Source: Archangiaceae bacterium
GTDB taxonomy: Bacteria; Myxococcota; Myxococcia; Myxococcales; Myxococcaceae
Length of the DNA: 6,735 bases
Reading direction: 5' to 3'
Assembly: GCA_023248915.1 (NCBI GenBank)
Contig: JAHFDQ010000355.1
Coordinates: 1 to 6,735, forward strand
The notes below the pieces were generated by a model. That model was not told the DNA's origin. It did not search any database and saw only the letters and a program-made list of their open reading frames with translations. The translations under genes were made by a program, and so were the position numbers. This document shows, piece after piece, positions 1 to 6,407 of the stretch (positions within the stretch are counted from its first letter, which is position 1; each line of letters begins with the position of its first letter).

Positions 1-567
1 GAAGACCGCCGAGTTGAGGGCGGCGAAGAAGTTGTCGGTGGGCGGCACCACCGAGCCCAGGTACTTCTGCACCAGCGCCGGGTGATCTCGCACCGCGTCC
101 GAGAACGAGCAGAAGATGATGCCCAGCTCGGCCAGCTTGGCCTTGAAGGTGGTCGCGACCGAGACCGAGTCGAACACCGCGTCGACCGCCACTCCCACCA
201 GCCGCTTCTGCTCGTCGAGCGCGATGCCGAGCTTGTCGAACATGCGCCGCACCTCGGGGTCGACCTCCTCGAGGCTGTTCGGGCCGGGCTTCTTCGGCTT
301 CGGGGCCGAGTAGTAGACGATGGCCTGGTAGTCGATGGGCGGGTAGCGCACCGACTGCCACTTCGGTTCTTCCATCGTCAGCCAGTGCCGGTAGGCCGCC
401 AGCCGCCACTCGAGCAGCCAGGCCGGTTCGCGCTTCTTGGCCGAGATGTGGCGGATGATGCCTTCCGACAGGCCGGGGGGCACCTCGTCCGCGTCGATAG
501 GAGACGTGAAGCCGAACGGGTACTCGCGGGAAGCGAGCTCTTCCAGGGCGGTCTTCTCGGACGTCAC
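1..567 (-). CDS. sufB: SufB, Fe-S cluster assembly scaffold subunit (3' part lies beyond the window)
   Basis: N-terminal 189 codons of SufB, the core of the SufBC2D complex that builds Fe-S clusters in the cytoplasm using sulfur from SufS and ATP hydrolysis by SufC. I translated the minus strand directly. It shows the family signatures EPAWLLEWRLAAYRHWLTME (residues 47-66), YPPIDYQAIVYYSAPK (75-90), ELGIIFCSFSDAV around C153, and GSVVPPTDNFFAALNSAVF at the window edge. E. coli SufB is about 495 residues, so well over half the gene is missing. The start is GTG at 567-565. It overlaps the TGA of the upstream regulator as GTGA and is preceded by GAGG six bases away, a good ribosome binding site, which makes this start firm. 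Overlap with the regulator implies co-transcription and translational coupling. sufC, sufD and sufS are expected to follow outside the window; that is inference from the usual operon. Confidence 0.96.
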   Translation of the reverse strand, partial: MTSEKTALEELASREYPFGFTSPIDADEVPPGLSEGIIRHISAKKREPAWLLEWRLAAYRHWLTMEEPKWQSVRYPPIDYQAIVYYSAPKPKKPGPNSLEEVDPEVRRMFDKLGIALDEQKRLVGVAVDAVFDSVSVATTFKAKLAELGIIFCSFSDAVRDHPALVQKYLGSVVPPTDNFFAALNSAVF

Positions 568-1052
568 GGCGTCCCTCGGGCGGCCTGCGCCAGCGGAACC
601 GCGGCGCGCGAACCGGGCGGCCGGGCCGACCCCGTCCAGCCAGGAGGCAGCGGACTGGCCATGTCGGCGAGCGTGAGCGCGTCGAGCGCTTCCTGGACGG
701 TGCGGCTGATGCGGCCCCAGTTCGAGCGGGTGGCGCACCCCTGCTCGAGGCCGCACTGCCCGCCCCCCGAACCGCACTCAGTGATGGCGATGGGGCCCTC
801 GATGGCCGCGATGATCTCCGAGACGCTGATCTGCTCGGGCCGGCGGGCGAGCGCGTACCCGCCCCGGACGCCCCGGTGGCTGACTAACAGCCCTGCTCCC
901 ACGAGCGCCTTGAGGAGCTTGCTGACCGTGGGGAGCGGTAGCTGCGCCCGCTCGGCCAGGTCGCGAGCGGTGTGCAGAGCTCCAGCATTCTCGCGCACCA
1001 CGTGCGTCAGCACGACAATCCCGTAGTCGGTCAGCTTCGCTATCCGAATCAT
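564..1052 (-). CDS. Rrf2-family SUF regulator (SufR/IscR-like Fe-S sensor)
   Basis: 162-residue transcription factor of the Rrf2 family, closest in look to the 'SUF system Fe-S cluster assembly regulator' group. The winged-helix N-terminus carries KLTDYGIVVLTHV (residues 6-18), the recognition-helix region LPTVSKLLKAL (40-50) and the wing HRGVRGGYALAR (59-70). Then come ISVSEIIAAIEGPIAITEC and three cysteines, C93, C100 and C106 (C-x6-C-x5-C), where IscR-type proteins hold a [2Fe-2S] cluster. The family landmarks RSNW (109-112) and LADM (128-131) follow, then a 31-residue Pro/Ala-rich tail of no clear function. The ATG at 1052 has AAGG seven bases upstream. The gene sits directly before sufB with overlapping stop and start, so it most likely represses its own operon when cluster supply is sufficient, as known for relatives. 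The DNA target is not known from the sequence; see the inverted repeat at 1082-1097. Confidence 0.93.
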   Translation of the reverse strand: MIRIAKLTDYGIVVLTHVVRENAGALHTARDLAERAQLPLPTVSKLLKALVGAGLLVSHRGVRGGYALARRPEQISVSEIIAAIEGPIAITECGSGGGQCGLEQGCATRSNWGRISRTVQEALDALTLADMASPLPPGWTGSARPPGSRAAVPLAQAARGTP

Positions 1053-1081
1053 TCCAAGCCCTTACGAAAGGATGCACAGAT

Positions 1082-1097
1082 ACCGGACTGTTCCGGT
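1082..1097. promoter_or_regulatory. Perfect inverted repeat upstream of the suf regulator, candidate operator
   Basis: ACCGGA-CTGT-TCCGGT: two perfect 6-base arms with a 4-base spacer, ending 30 bases before the regulator's ATG. It lies in the only sizeable gap near the suf genes (1053-1217), where the suf promoter should be. The 10-mer ATACCGGACT on the plus strand resembles one half of the IscR type 1 consensus (ATASYYGACT), but the other half does not match. A second copy of the 8-mer AGTCCGGT occurs at 1171-1178, inverted relative to the one inside the palindrome. I could not place convincing -35 and -10 boxes. An autoregulatory operator is inference from position and symmetry. Confidence 0.4.
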
Positions 1098-1217
1098 TCT
1101 GATTCCCCAGTACTACGCCAAAAGGGGGGTACGCCGCAACCGAACCTGGGGACCGAGCGCCCGCGCGGGGAGTCCGGTCAGGTGTGGCCTCGCCGCAGCG
1201 CGGTGGCGCCGCTCGGG

Positions 1218-1793
1218 TCAGGTCGTTCGCTCTGCCAGGGCCCGATCGAGGAGATCTTCGACGCCCAGGCTGCGGGCCCAACGCCGCATGTAGTCGAGAT
1301 CGAGACGACCTTGCTGAGCGGCCAAGACGCCCAAGATGTCGCGCCATTGTCGATCTGAGAATTCCTCCCCGAGGCGATACCAGCGCAGCTTCGACACGAC
1401 GGTGTCCTCGGCTGACGCAACGCTCACGCGGCTGAAGGGATCGTCGGGCTCGAGGTCCAGCCTGACGACTCGCTCGAGCGCCTCGGCCTGGTACCCCGCG
1501 CTGCGAACGCAGAAGACGTCGACCTTCGACAGCTCGATCTCGTCGATCAGGTTGAAGGACCGCTGATTCTCGACCGCGGCGCGAAAATCGTCCTCGTCGA
1601 GGAAGAATCGCTGTCCCAGCTCCTGCTTGAGCCGCGCGAAGTGACTCAGCGCGAGAACAGCGACGATGTCCGCGTCGTTGGTCGCACGCGGCTCGCCATG
1701 GAGCGAGCTGGCGAGGGAGCCACACACATAGTGACGCACCCCCATGCGCTCGAGAGCGCGTACCACCGCCAGGGTCGAGTCTTCGACCTTCAT
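1218..1793 (-). CDS. MNT/AbiEii-like nucleotidyltransferase, possible toxin-antitoxin component
   Basis: 191-residue protein with the polymerase-beta-type nucleotidyltransferase signature. G25-S26 in YVCGSLASSLHGEPR is followed by the metal-binding pair D40 and D42 (TNDADIV), and a third acidic strand KVDVF supplies D92. A C-terminal part SAEDTVVSKLRWY then Q-W-R-D-I (K135, D152) recalls the ED....KL...RD pattern of AbiEii-type proteins. All three expected carboxylates are present, so the enzyme looks intact. Substrate is unknown; relatives transfer nucleotides to tRNA or to partner proteins. Start choice: ATG at 1793, just after the upstream stop. GTG at 1799, overlapping that stop as GTGA, or TTG at 1814 would add 2 or 7 residues. 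It is coupled to the 89-residue gene upstream, and the pair recurs in my memory of many GC-rich genomes. A toxin role is inference; it could equally be a domesticated enzyme. Confidence 0.82.
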   Translation of the reverse strand: MKVEDSTLAVVRALERMGVRHYVCGSLASSLHGEPRATNDADIVAVLALSHFARLKQELGQRFFLDEDDFRAAVENQRSFNLIDEIELSKVDVFCVRSAGYQAEALERVVRLDLEPDDPFSRVSVASAEDTVVSKLRWYRLGEEFSDRQWRDILGVLAAQQGRLDLDYMRRWARSLGVEDLLDRALAERTT

Positions 1794-1795
1794 CT

Positions 1796-2065
1796 TCACC
1801 GCGAACGCTGCCAAGCCTCGACGCGCGCCGCGAGCGCCGCTCCGTAGACCCGCCGCAAGAATGCGAGCGCCAATTCGGCTTCGTTCGCCCCCGGATTCTG
1901 CCGGCGAACATCGGCCATCGTCGCCTCACGGACGCGGTTGGAGAGGTCGATTGCACGCCGAAGCCGTTTCCCCGGAGGCGTCTCTCGGAGCCGTTCGACG
2001 TAGCGGCGCCACGCACGAGGCGTGGTGTCGGTTTGTTCCATCGCGCGTTCGCCCTGGTGCGCCAT
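1796..2065 (-). CDS. Small helical protein paired with the nucleotidyltransferase
   Basis: 89 residues, no named function. It is rich in Arg, Ala and Glu and should be mostly helical. The central pattern GKRLRRAIDLSNRVREATMA, then VRRQNPGANEAELALAFLRRVYG, matches a common small-protein type in which a hydrophobic-charged helix precedes 'R..NP..(S/N)E.E....L.R..YG'. I recall such proteins encoded next to nucleotidyltransferases like the one downstream. There are no cysteines, membrane helices or obvious DNA-binding motif. It is too short to be the winged-helix antitoxin AbiEi, and it lacks the R-x4-6-H motif of HEPN toxins. Start at ATG 2065 leaves 13 nt after the lptE stop; ATG at 2041 is an alternative that would remove eight residues. 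It probably interacts with the downstream protein, as partner or antitoxin; that is inference from coupling only. Confidence 0.72.
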   Translation of the reverse strand: MAHQGERAMEQTDTTPRAWRRYVERLRETPPGKRLRRAIDLSNRVREATMADVRRQNPGANEAELALAFLRRVYGAALAARVEAWQRSR

Positions 2066-2078
2066 CGTCCCCAGAATC

Positions 2079-2585
2079 CTACCAGCCGTTGGCGAGGCGC
2101 GAGTAGGCGTCGCGCATCATCTGCTGGGCCAGCCGCTTCACCGCGGCCTGGCGGTTGGCCTCGAGCTGGAGCGGGTCGGCGCCCGGGAGGTAGTCCTCTT
2201 CACCGTTCACCACGGCTTCAGCCAGCACCTTCTCGCCCTTCACCAGGCGCAGCTTCGCCGTGGCCGAGAGTCGGTAGCTCGCCAACCCGCCGGCCGGCTG
2301 CAGCACCCGGGGCGAGCCGCCGATGCCGAGGATTTCGCCCTCGGCGCGGGCGTCCGACGCCGCTCCGCCCGCGACTCCCGCCCGGACCAGCTCTTCGCGA
2401 AACGCCTGGGTGAAGGTGGCCTCGATCGCCGGCTCGGCCGTCCGGTTCACGAAGACGGGGGCGAACACCTCGCGGGTGCCGTCGGCCAGCGGAGCGCCCC
2501 CCGCCGTGAAGCGATAGCCGCATCCAGCGAGGGCCAACCCGAACCCGACGAGAGCGACACGACGCACCGGCGCACCATACGCCAT
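2079..2585 (-). CDS. lptE: LptE, LPS-assembly outer-membrane lipoprotein
   Basis: 168 residues. LptE plugs the LptD barrel and helps deliver lipopolysaccharide to the outer leaflet of the outer membrane. The N-terminus has basic residues R8 and R9, a hydrophobic stretch VALVGFGLALAG and a lipobox LAGC with C22 as the lipidated residue. It is followed by the typical GYRF, then VFAPVFVNRTAEPAIEATFTQ (the 'family strand-helix' around residues 40-60), and a C-terminal helix LEANRQAAVKRLAQQMMRDA. Length and organisation fit the divergent LptE of non-gamma Gram-negatives. The ATG at 2585 overlaps the stop of the upstream zinc-ribbon gene by one base (TGATG), so the two are translationally coupled. 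A lipoprotein next to leuS is a familiar arrangement for lptE in many proteobacteria, which supports the call. The family is sequence-divergent, so homology rests on the lipobox, GYRF and context. Confidence 0.87.
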   Translation of the reverse strand: MAYGAPVRRVALVGFGLALAGCGYRFTAGGAPLADGTREVFAPVFVNRTAEPAIEATFTQAFREELVRAGVAGGAASDARAEGEILGIGGSPRVLQPAGGLASYRLSATAKLRLVKGEKVLAEAVVNGEEDYLPGADPLQLEANRQAAVKRLAQQMMRDAYSRLANGW

Positions 2586-3097
2586 CAGCCGACCTTCGGG
2601 CCCAGGCGCGGCAGCTCGGCCGCCAACGACTCCCAGACGCTCGCCACCCGCCTCGCGCGCTCAGAGCCCGGAAACGCCACGGCCAACCCAACTACAATTC
2701 GCCGGCCGGTCGCCCCCTCGAGCAGCAGGCCGTAGCGCCGCTGCACGAAGCACGCAGCCACCGCCACGAGCGCTAGGGCCGCGAGCACCCAGCGCACAGC
2801 GCCCGCATGCGTGGCCGCTCCCAACCCCAGGGGCCCGGCGAAGAGCAGCGTTTCGTAGACCGGCCGGACCTTCAGCGCGACGCGGGTCAGCGAGGACAGG
2901 TCGACTCCTCCCTCGATGTGGTCGCCTCGCGTCCACTCGAGCCTTCGGGCGGACAGGTGCAGCCGCCGCTGGGCCGTCACCGTTCCCTCGAGGAACGGCG
3001 CGTCGGGAAGTTGCGCGCCGCAGGTCGGGCAGGTGAGCCGGTTCGCGGCGCCGGAGTGGCCGCAGCGGCTGCACAGCACCAGGACCTCAGCGGGCAC
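2585..3097 (-). CDS. Zinc-ribbon membrane protein of unknown function
   Basis: 170 residues. The N-terminus is a zinc ribbon, C9-x2-C12 and C23-x2-C26 (CSRCG...CPTCG). Residues about 36-80 form a strand-rich segment (GTVTAQRRLHLSARRLEW, then VDLSSLTRVALKV) that resembles the start of a bacterial PH-like domain; that resemblance is weak. Two hydrophobic helices follow at about 84-100 and 103-119, then a soluble tail with another strand-like piece (YGLLLEGATGRRIVVGLAV). The zinc ribbon and tail should face the same side of the inner membrane. The start is GTG at 3097, ten bases after the leuS stop, without a strong ribosome binding site, so expression probably depends on leuS translation. It overlaps lptE by one base. 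I do not recognise the family. A link to envelope assembly is only suggested by lptE next door. Confidence 0.8.
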   Translation of the reverse strand: MPAEVLVLCSRCGHSGAANRLTCPTCGAQLPDAPFLEGTVTAQRRLHLSARRLEWTRGDHIEGGVDLSSLTRVALKVRPVYETLLFAGPLGLGAATHAGAVRWVLAALALVAVAACFVQRRYGLLLEGATGRRIVVGLAVAFPGSERARRVASVWESLAAELPRLGPKVG

Positions 3098-3107
3098 CGC
3101 GAAACCG

Positions 3108-5609
3108 CTAGCCCACGACGTAGTTGACGAGGTGGCGCGGGACGAAGACCACCTTGCGCAGCGACTTGCCGGCGAGCGCCGCCTTCACCTTCTCGTCCGC
3201 CTCGGCGGCGGCGCGCACCTCGGCCTCGCCCGCGGCGGCCGGCACGCGCACCTCGGCCTTCAGCTTGCCGTTCACCTGCACCGCGTAGGGCAGCACGTCC
3301 TCGACCACCAGCGCCGGGTCGAACGCCGGCCAGGCCTCGCGCACCGTCGGTCCTCCGTGGCCGTACTGGTGCGCCAGCTCGTCGGCAAGGTGCGGAGCGA
3401 ACGGCGTCAGCACCAGCGACAAGATGCGAATCGCCTCGGCCATCGCCGCCTTCTCGGCCGGGGTCTCGAGCTTCTCGGCGGCGTAGAGGGCGTTGACGAA
3501 CTCCATCACCCCGGCGATGGCCGTGTTGAAGGACAGCCGTTCGATCGCCTCGCCCACGCGCTTCAGGCACTTGTGCGCGGCGCGGCGCACGTCGAGCGCT
3601 TTGCCTTCGAACGAGCCGGTGAACGTGGCGCCTCGGGCGGCGGCGTGGTGCTGCGCGGCGATGGCCCACACCCGCTTGGCGAAGCGGAACGCCCCTTCGA
3701 CCTGGTCGTCGGACCAGTCGAAGTCGCGCTCGGGCGGGCCGGCGAACAGCACGTAGAGCCGGGCGGTGTCGGCGCCGTACTTCTTTACGATGGAAGCCGG
3801 AGCCACCACGTTGCCCCACCGCTTGGACATCTTCCGGCCGTCGGGCCCGTTCACGATGCCCTGGGTGACGAGGCGGGTGACGGGTTCGTCCACCGAGGTC
3901 AGCCCCAGCTCGCGCATCAGGCGGCACCAGAACCGGAAGTACAACAGGTGCATCACCGCGTGCTCGGGGCCGCCGACGTAGACGTCCACCGGCAGCCAGC
4001 GCTTCGCCGCCGCCACCTCGAAGGGGGCGGTGTCGCACTTCGGCGACAGGTAGCGCGCGAAGTACCAGCAGGAGTCGACGAAGGTGTCCATCGTCTCGAC
4101 CTCTCGCCGCGCCGGGCCTCCGCAGCGGGGGCAGGTCGTCTGCACGAAGGACGGCACCTTGGCCAGCGGCGGTTCGCCCTTGCCGGTGAGCACCGCCTGC
4201 ACGTCGATGTCGGGCAGCCGCACCGGCAGCGCCGATTCCGGCAGCGGAATGCCCTTCGACTCGGGGTCGCACCGGGTGCAGTAGACGACCGGTATCGGCG
4301 TGCCCCAGTAGCGCTGGCGCGAGAAGCCCCAGTCCTTCTGGCGGTAGGTGACGGTCACCCGGCCGCGATTCTCTCGAGCGAGTTCCGCACCCATACGGCG
4401 GCGCGCCTCGGCCGACGTCAGCCCGGTGAAGGCGCCCGAGCCGTCGAGCGTGCCGTCTTCGGTGAAGGCCGCGGGAAGGCCGGCTCCGGAAGGCAGCCTC
4501 TCGCCGGCCGGCGGTTGGATGACGACTTCGACCGGCAGCGAGTACTTCCGGGCGAAGGCGAAGTCGCGGTCGTCGTGCGCGGGCACCGACATCACCGCCC
4601 CGGTGCCGTAATCGGCGAGCACGAAGTTGGCGATCCAGATCGGCACCTCGCGACCCGAGAACGGGTTCAGCGCGAAGGCGCCGGTGAAGACGCCTTCCTT
4701 CTCCGCCCCTTCCTCGGTGCGCTCGGTCTTGCTCTTGGCCGCCATGCGGGCGACGAAGGCGGATACCTCGGCTTTCCGGTCGGGCGTGGCCAGCTTCGCC
4801 ACCAGCGGGTGGTCGGGCGCCAGCACCACGTAGGTGCAGCCGAAGACCGTGTCGATGCGGGTGGTGAAGACGCGGATCTTCTCGGTCGAGCCCTTGACGC
4901 CGAAGTCGGCTTCGACGCCGTCCGAGCGGCCGATCCAGTTGCGCTGCATCGAGGTGATGCGCTCGGGCCAGGCCCCCAGCTCGGCCATGCCGTCGAGCAG
5001 CTTCTGGGAATAGCGGGTGATGCGGAAGGCCCACTCGGGCATTTCCTTGTCCACCACCTTCGACTCGCAGCGCTCGCACTGGCCTTCCTTGACCTGTTCG
5101 TTGGCGATGACGGTGTGGCAGCCGGTGCACCAGTTCACCTTCGAGAAGCGCCGGTAGACGATGTCCTTCTCGAGCAGCTTCAGGAAGAACCACTGGTTCC
5201 ACCGGTAGTACTCGGGCTCGGACGTGTTGACCTCGCGGGTCCAGTCGTACGAGTAGCCCAGCGAGCGCATCTCTTCCTTGAACGAGGCGACGTTCTCGGC
5301 GGTGCGCTTGGCCGGGTGGACTCCGTCCTTGATGGCGGCGTTCTCGGCGGGCAGGCCGAAGGCGTCCCACCCCATCGGGTGCATCACGTCGAAGCCGCGC
5401 ATCGCGTAGTAGCGCGCGTAGACGTCGCCGATGAGGTAGTTGCGCACGTGCCCCATGTGCATCTTGCCGCTGGGGTACGGCAGCATCTCGAGGACGTACT
5501 TCTTCGGAGCCCCGGGGCCGCGGTCGGCTCGGAATACGCCCTCGTCTTCCCAGAGCTTCTGCCACTTGGGTTCGATCGCCTGCGGCTCGTATCGCTCGTT
5601 CATCGACAT
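3108..5609 (-). CDS. leuS: Leucyl-tRNA synthetase
   Basis: Complete, 833 residues, normal for bacterial LeuRS. It charges tRNA-Leu with leucine in the cytoplasm. Class I signatures are HMGH at residues 51-54 (PYPSGKMHMGHVRNY) and KMSKR at 593-597 (KMSKRWGNVV). The CP1 editing domain shows TTRIDT at 249-254, with T254 at the place of the E. coli specificity threonine. It also shows VPAHDDRD with D349 at the place of the catalytic aspartate, so proofreading looks intact. Cysteine pairs C161/C164 with C178/C181, and C444/C447 with C493/C496, look like zinc sites. The DTFVDSCWYF block and the C-terminal tRNA-binding domain, ending VNYVVG, are present. Start at ATG 5609 has AAGAGG eight bases upstream; a second ATG at 5603 is less well placed. 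Only oddity: R597 replaces the usual serine of KMSKS. It leads a tight run with the zinc-ribbon gene and lptE. Confidence 0.98.
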   Translation of the reverse strand: MSMNERYEPQAIEPKWQKLWEDEGVFRADRGPGAPKKYVLEMLPYPSGKMHMGHVRNYLIGDVYARYYAMRGFDVMHPMGWDAFGLPAENAAIKDGVHPAKRTAENVASFKEEMRSLGYSYDWTREVNTSEPEYYRWNQWFFLKLLEKDIVYRRFSKVNWCTGCHTVIANEQVKEGQCERCESKVVDKEMPEWAFRITRYSQKLLDGMAELGAWPERITSMQRNWIGRSDGVEADFGVKGSTEKIRVFTTRIDTVFGCTYVVLAPDHPLVAKLATPDRKAEVSAFVARMAAKSKTERTEEGAEKEGVFTGAFALNPFSGREVPIWIANFVLADYGTGAVMSVPAHDDRDFAFARKYSLPVEVVIQPPAGERLPSGAGLPAAFTEDGTLDGSGAFTGLTSAEARRRMGAELARENRGRVTVTYRQKDWGFSRQRYWGTPIPVVYCTRCDPESKGIPLPESALPVRLPDIDVQAVLTGKGEPPLAKVPSFVQTTCPRCGGPARREVETMDTFVDSCWYFARYLSPKCDTAPFEVAAAKRWLPVDVYVGGPEHAVMHLLYFRFWCRLMRELGLTSVDEPVTRLVTQGIVNGPDGRKMSKRWGNVVAPASIVKKYGADTARLYVLFAGPPERDFDWSDDQVEGAFRFAKRVWAIAAQHHAAARGATFTGSFEGKALDVRRAAHKCLKRVGEAIERLSFNTAIAGVMEFVNALYAAEKLETPAEKAAMAEAIRILSLVLTPFAPHLADELAHQYGHGGPTVREAWPAFDPALVVEDVLPYAVQVNGKLKAEVRVPAAAGEAEVRAAAEADEKVKAALAGKSLRKVVFVPRHLVNYVVG

Positions 5610-5666
5610 GGCGCTGGCCTCTTACCGCGCCGACCGCGCCTTGTCGAAGGCGGCTCGGCGGGGCCG

Positions 5667-6035
5667 TCAGTCGAAAGCAGACCGAATCGCAGCCCCGAAC
5701 ACGACCAGGGCGGCCAGCCCCAGCACCAGAATCACCAGGTTGACGTAGCCGAGTATCTGCCCGCCGCGCGCGAGGTTGCGCCCGGCCACGGGAGCCTCGC
5801 CCCGCGCGATGGCGGCGAGCTCTTGGTGGGCCAGCCACAGGCCGAAGACTCCCGGAACGAGGCCGCAGTTGAGCCCCAAGATGCCGAGCACCAGCGACGT
5901 CACCGCCCGCCGCGACGCCTTTCCGCCGACCCCCATGCGCTCGTGGCACTCGGTGCACAGGACTCCTTCGCCGGACAGCTCGAGGCAGGACGAGCACACG
6001 AAGCGCCCGCACCGGTGGCAGATCTCGACCGCCAT
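5667..6035 (-). CDS. B-box-like zinc finger plus DUF4190-like membrane protein; start uncertain
   Basis: 122 residues from the first ATG. The N-terminus is a cysteine-rich finger, C6-x2-C9, C14-x2-C17 and C27-x2-C30 (EICHRCGRFVCSSC...LCTEC), of the type that binds two zinc ions. Two membrane helices follow at about 45-68 and 94-113, separated by AHQELAAIARGEAPVAGRN, the usual DUF4190 layout in which a hairpin of helices flanks an E/A-rich loop. Function unknown; such proteins sit in the inner membrane with a cytoplasmic finger. The ATG at 6035 has no ribosome binding site. In-frame codons just before it encode CPRHPAA, the C-x2-H that normally opens this finger, so the real start is probably upstream. 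The only non-standard options there are ATT at 6068 or CTG at 6101, the latter overlapping the stop of the previous gene as CTGA. Confidence 0.8.
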   Translation of the reverse strand: MAVEICHRCGRFVCSSCLELSGEGVLCTECHERMGVGGKASRRAVTSLVLGILGLNCGLVPGVFGLWLAHQELAAIARGEAPVAGRNLARGGQILGYVNLVILVLGLAALVVFGAAIRSAFD

Positions 6036-6097
6036 CGCTGCGGGGTGACGTGGGCAGGGGGCTTGAATGGACGGCTCGGGAAGGCGAAGGAGGGGCG

Positions 6098-6355
6098 TCA
6101 GTGCACCATCGTGCCCATGGGCATCAACGTCGCCTGGCCGATGCCGGCGAGCAATGCGCCGATGAAATACCCGGCGATGATCAGGCCCTTCTTGTCGTGC
6201 TCGAACACCGAGAACATGTAGTACAGGATGTAGCAGGGCACGCAGAGGCACAGGAAGCCGGTCCCCACGCTCTTCTTGAAGGCGTCGATGAGGATGATGA
6301 TGTTGCAGACGAGCGAGAGCACCGCGCCAACCAACGCCAAGACTGGTCCAACCAT
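6098..6355 (-). CDS. Small three-helix membrane protein, unknown function
   Basis: 85 residues from ATG 6355, chosen because GAGGGG lies about eight bases upstream and the protein then begins directly with a hydrophobic helix. An upstream ATG in the same frame at 6520 would add 55 low-complexity Ser/Pro residues that overlap the neighbouring gene on the same strand, so I rejected it. Hydrophobic helices are at about 3-23, 32-50 and 57-73, with the charged loops DAFKKS (24-29) and EHDKKG (52-57) between them. Three cysteines cluster in helix 2 (C36, C38, C41). I do not recognise a family. It lies between two other small membrane-protein genes on the same strand, 52 nt after the DUF2752 gene, so the three probably form one transcription unit. 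Confidence 0.75.
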   Translation of the reverse strand: MVGPVLALVGAVLSLVCNIIILIDAFKKSVGTGFLCLCVPCYILYYMFSVFEHDKKGLIIAGYFIGALLAGIGQATLMPMGTMVH

Positions 6356-6407
6356 CGTGACATCCCCTCGGTAGGCGCGCGCAGGGTCGCGCGGAGCCGG
6401 AAGCGTA

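Noticed and set aside
82..1026. 314-codon plus-strand frame opposite sufB and the regulator
   Set aside because: Antisense shadow; the minus strand encodes clear SufB and Rrf2 proteins here.
1160..1169. Palindrome CCCGCGCGGG downstream of the nucleotidyltransferase gene
   Set aside because: No loop and no T-run; ordinary low-complexity GC sequence, not a convincing terminator or operator.
778..2016. 412-codon minus-strand frame across the nucleotidyltransferase and regulator genes
   Set aside because: It is Arg/Ser-rich out-of-frame translation that spans two well-supported genes and the gap between them.
5637..5652. Hairpin CGCCTT-GTCG-AAGGCG between the zinc-finger gene and leuS, possible terminator
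   Set aside because: Six-base arms with no following U-tract on the transcribed strand; such short repeats are expected by chance at this G+C.
2916..6221. Very long open frame on the plus strand (1101 codons) opposite leuS, and a 1011-codon second minus-strand frame at 2977-6012
   Set aside because: Both are shadows of leuS caused by high G+C third positions. Their translations are Arg/Gly/His/Ala-rich low-complexity sequence with no domain, while leuS in the same place has every family motif.
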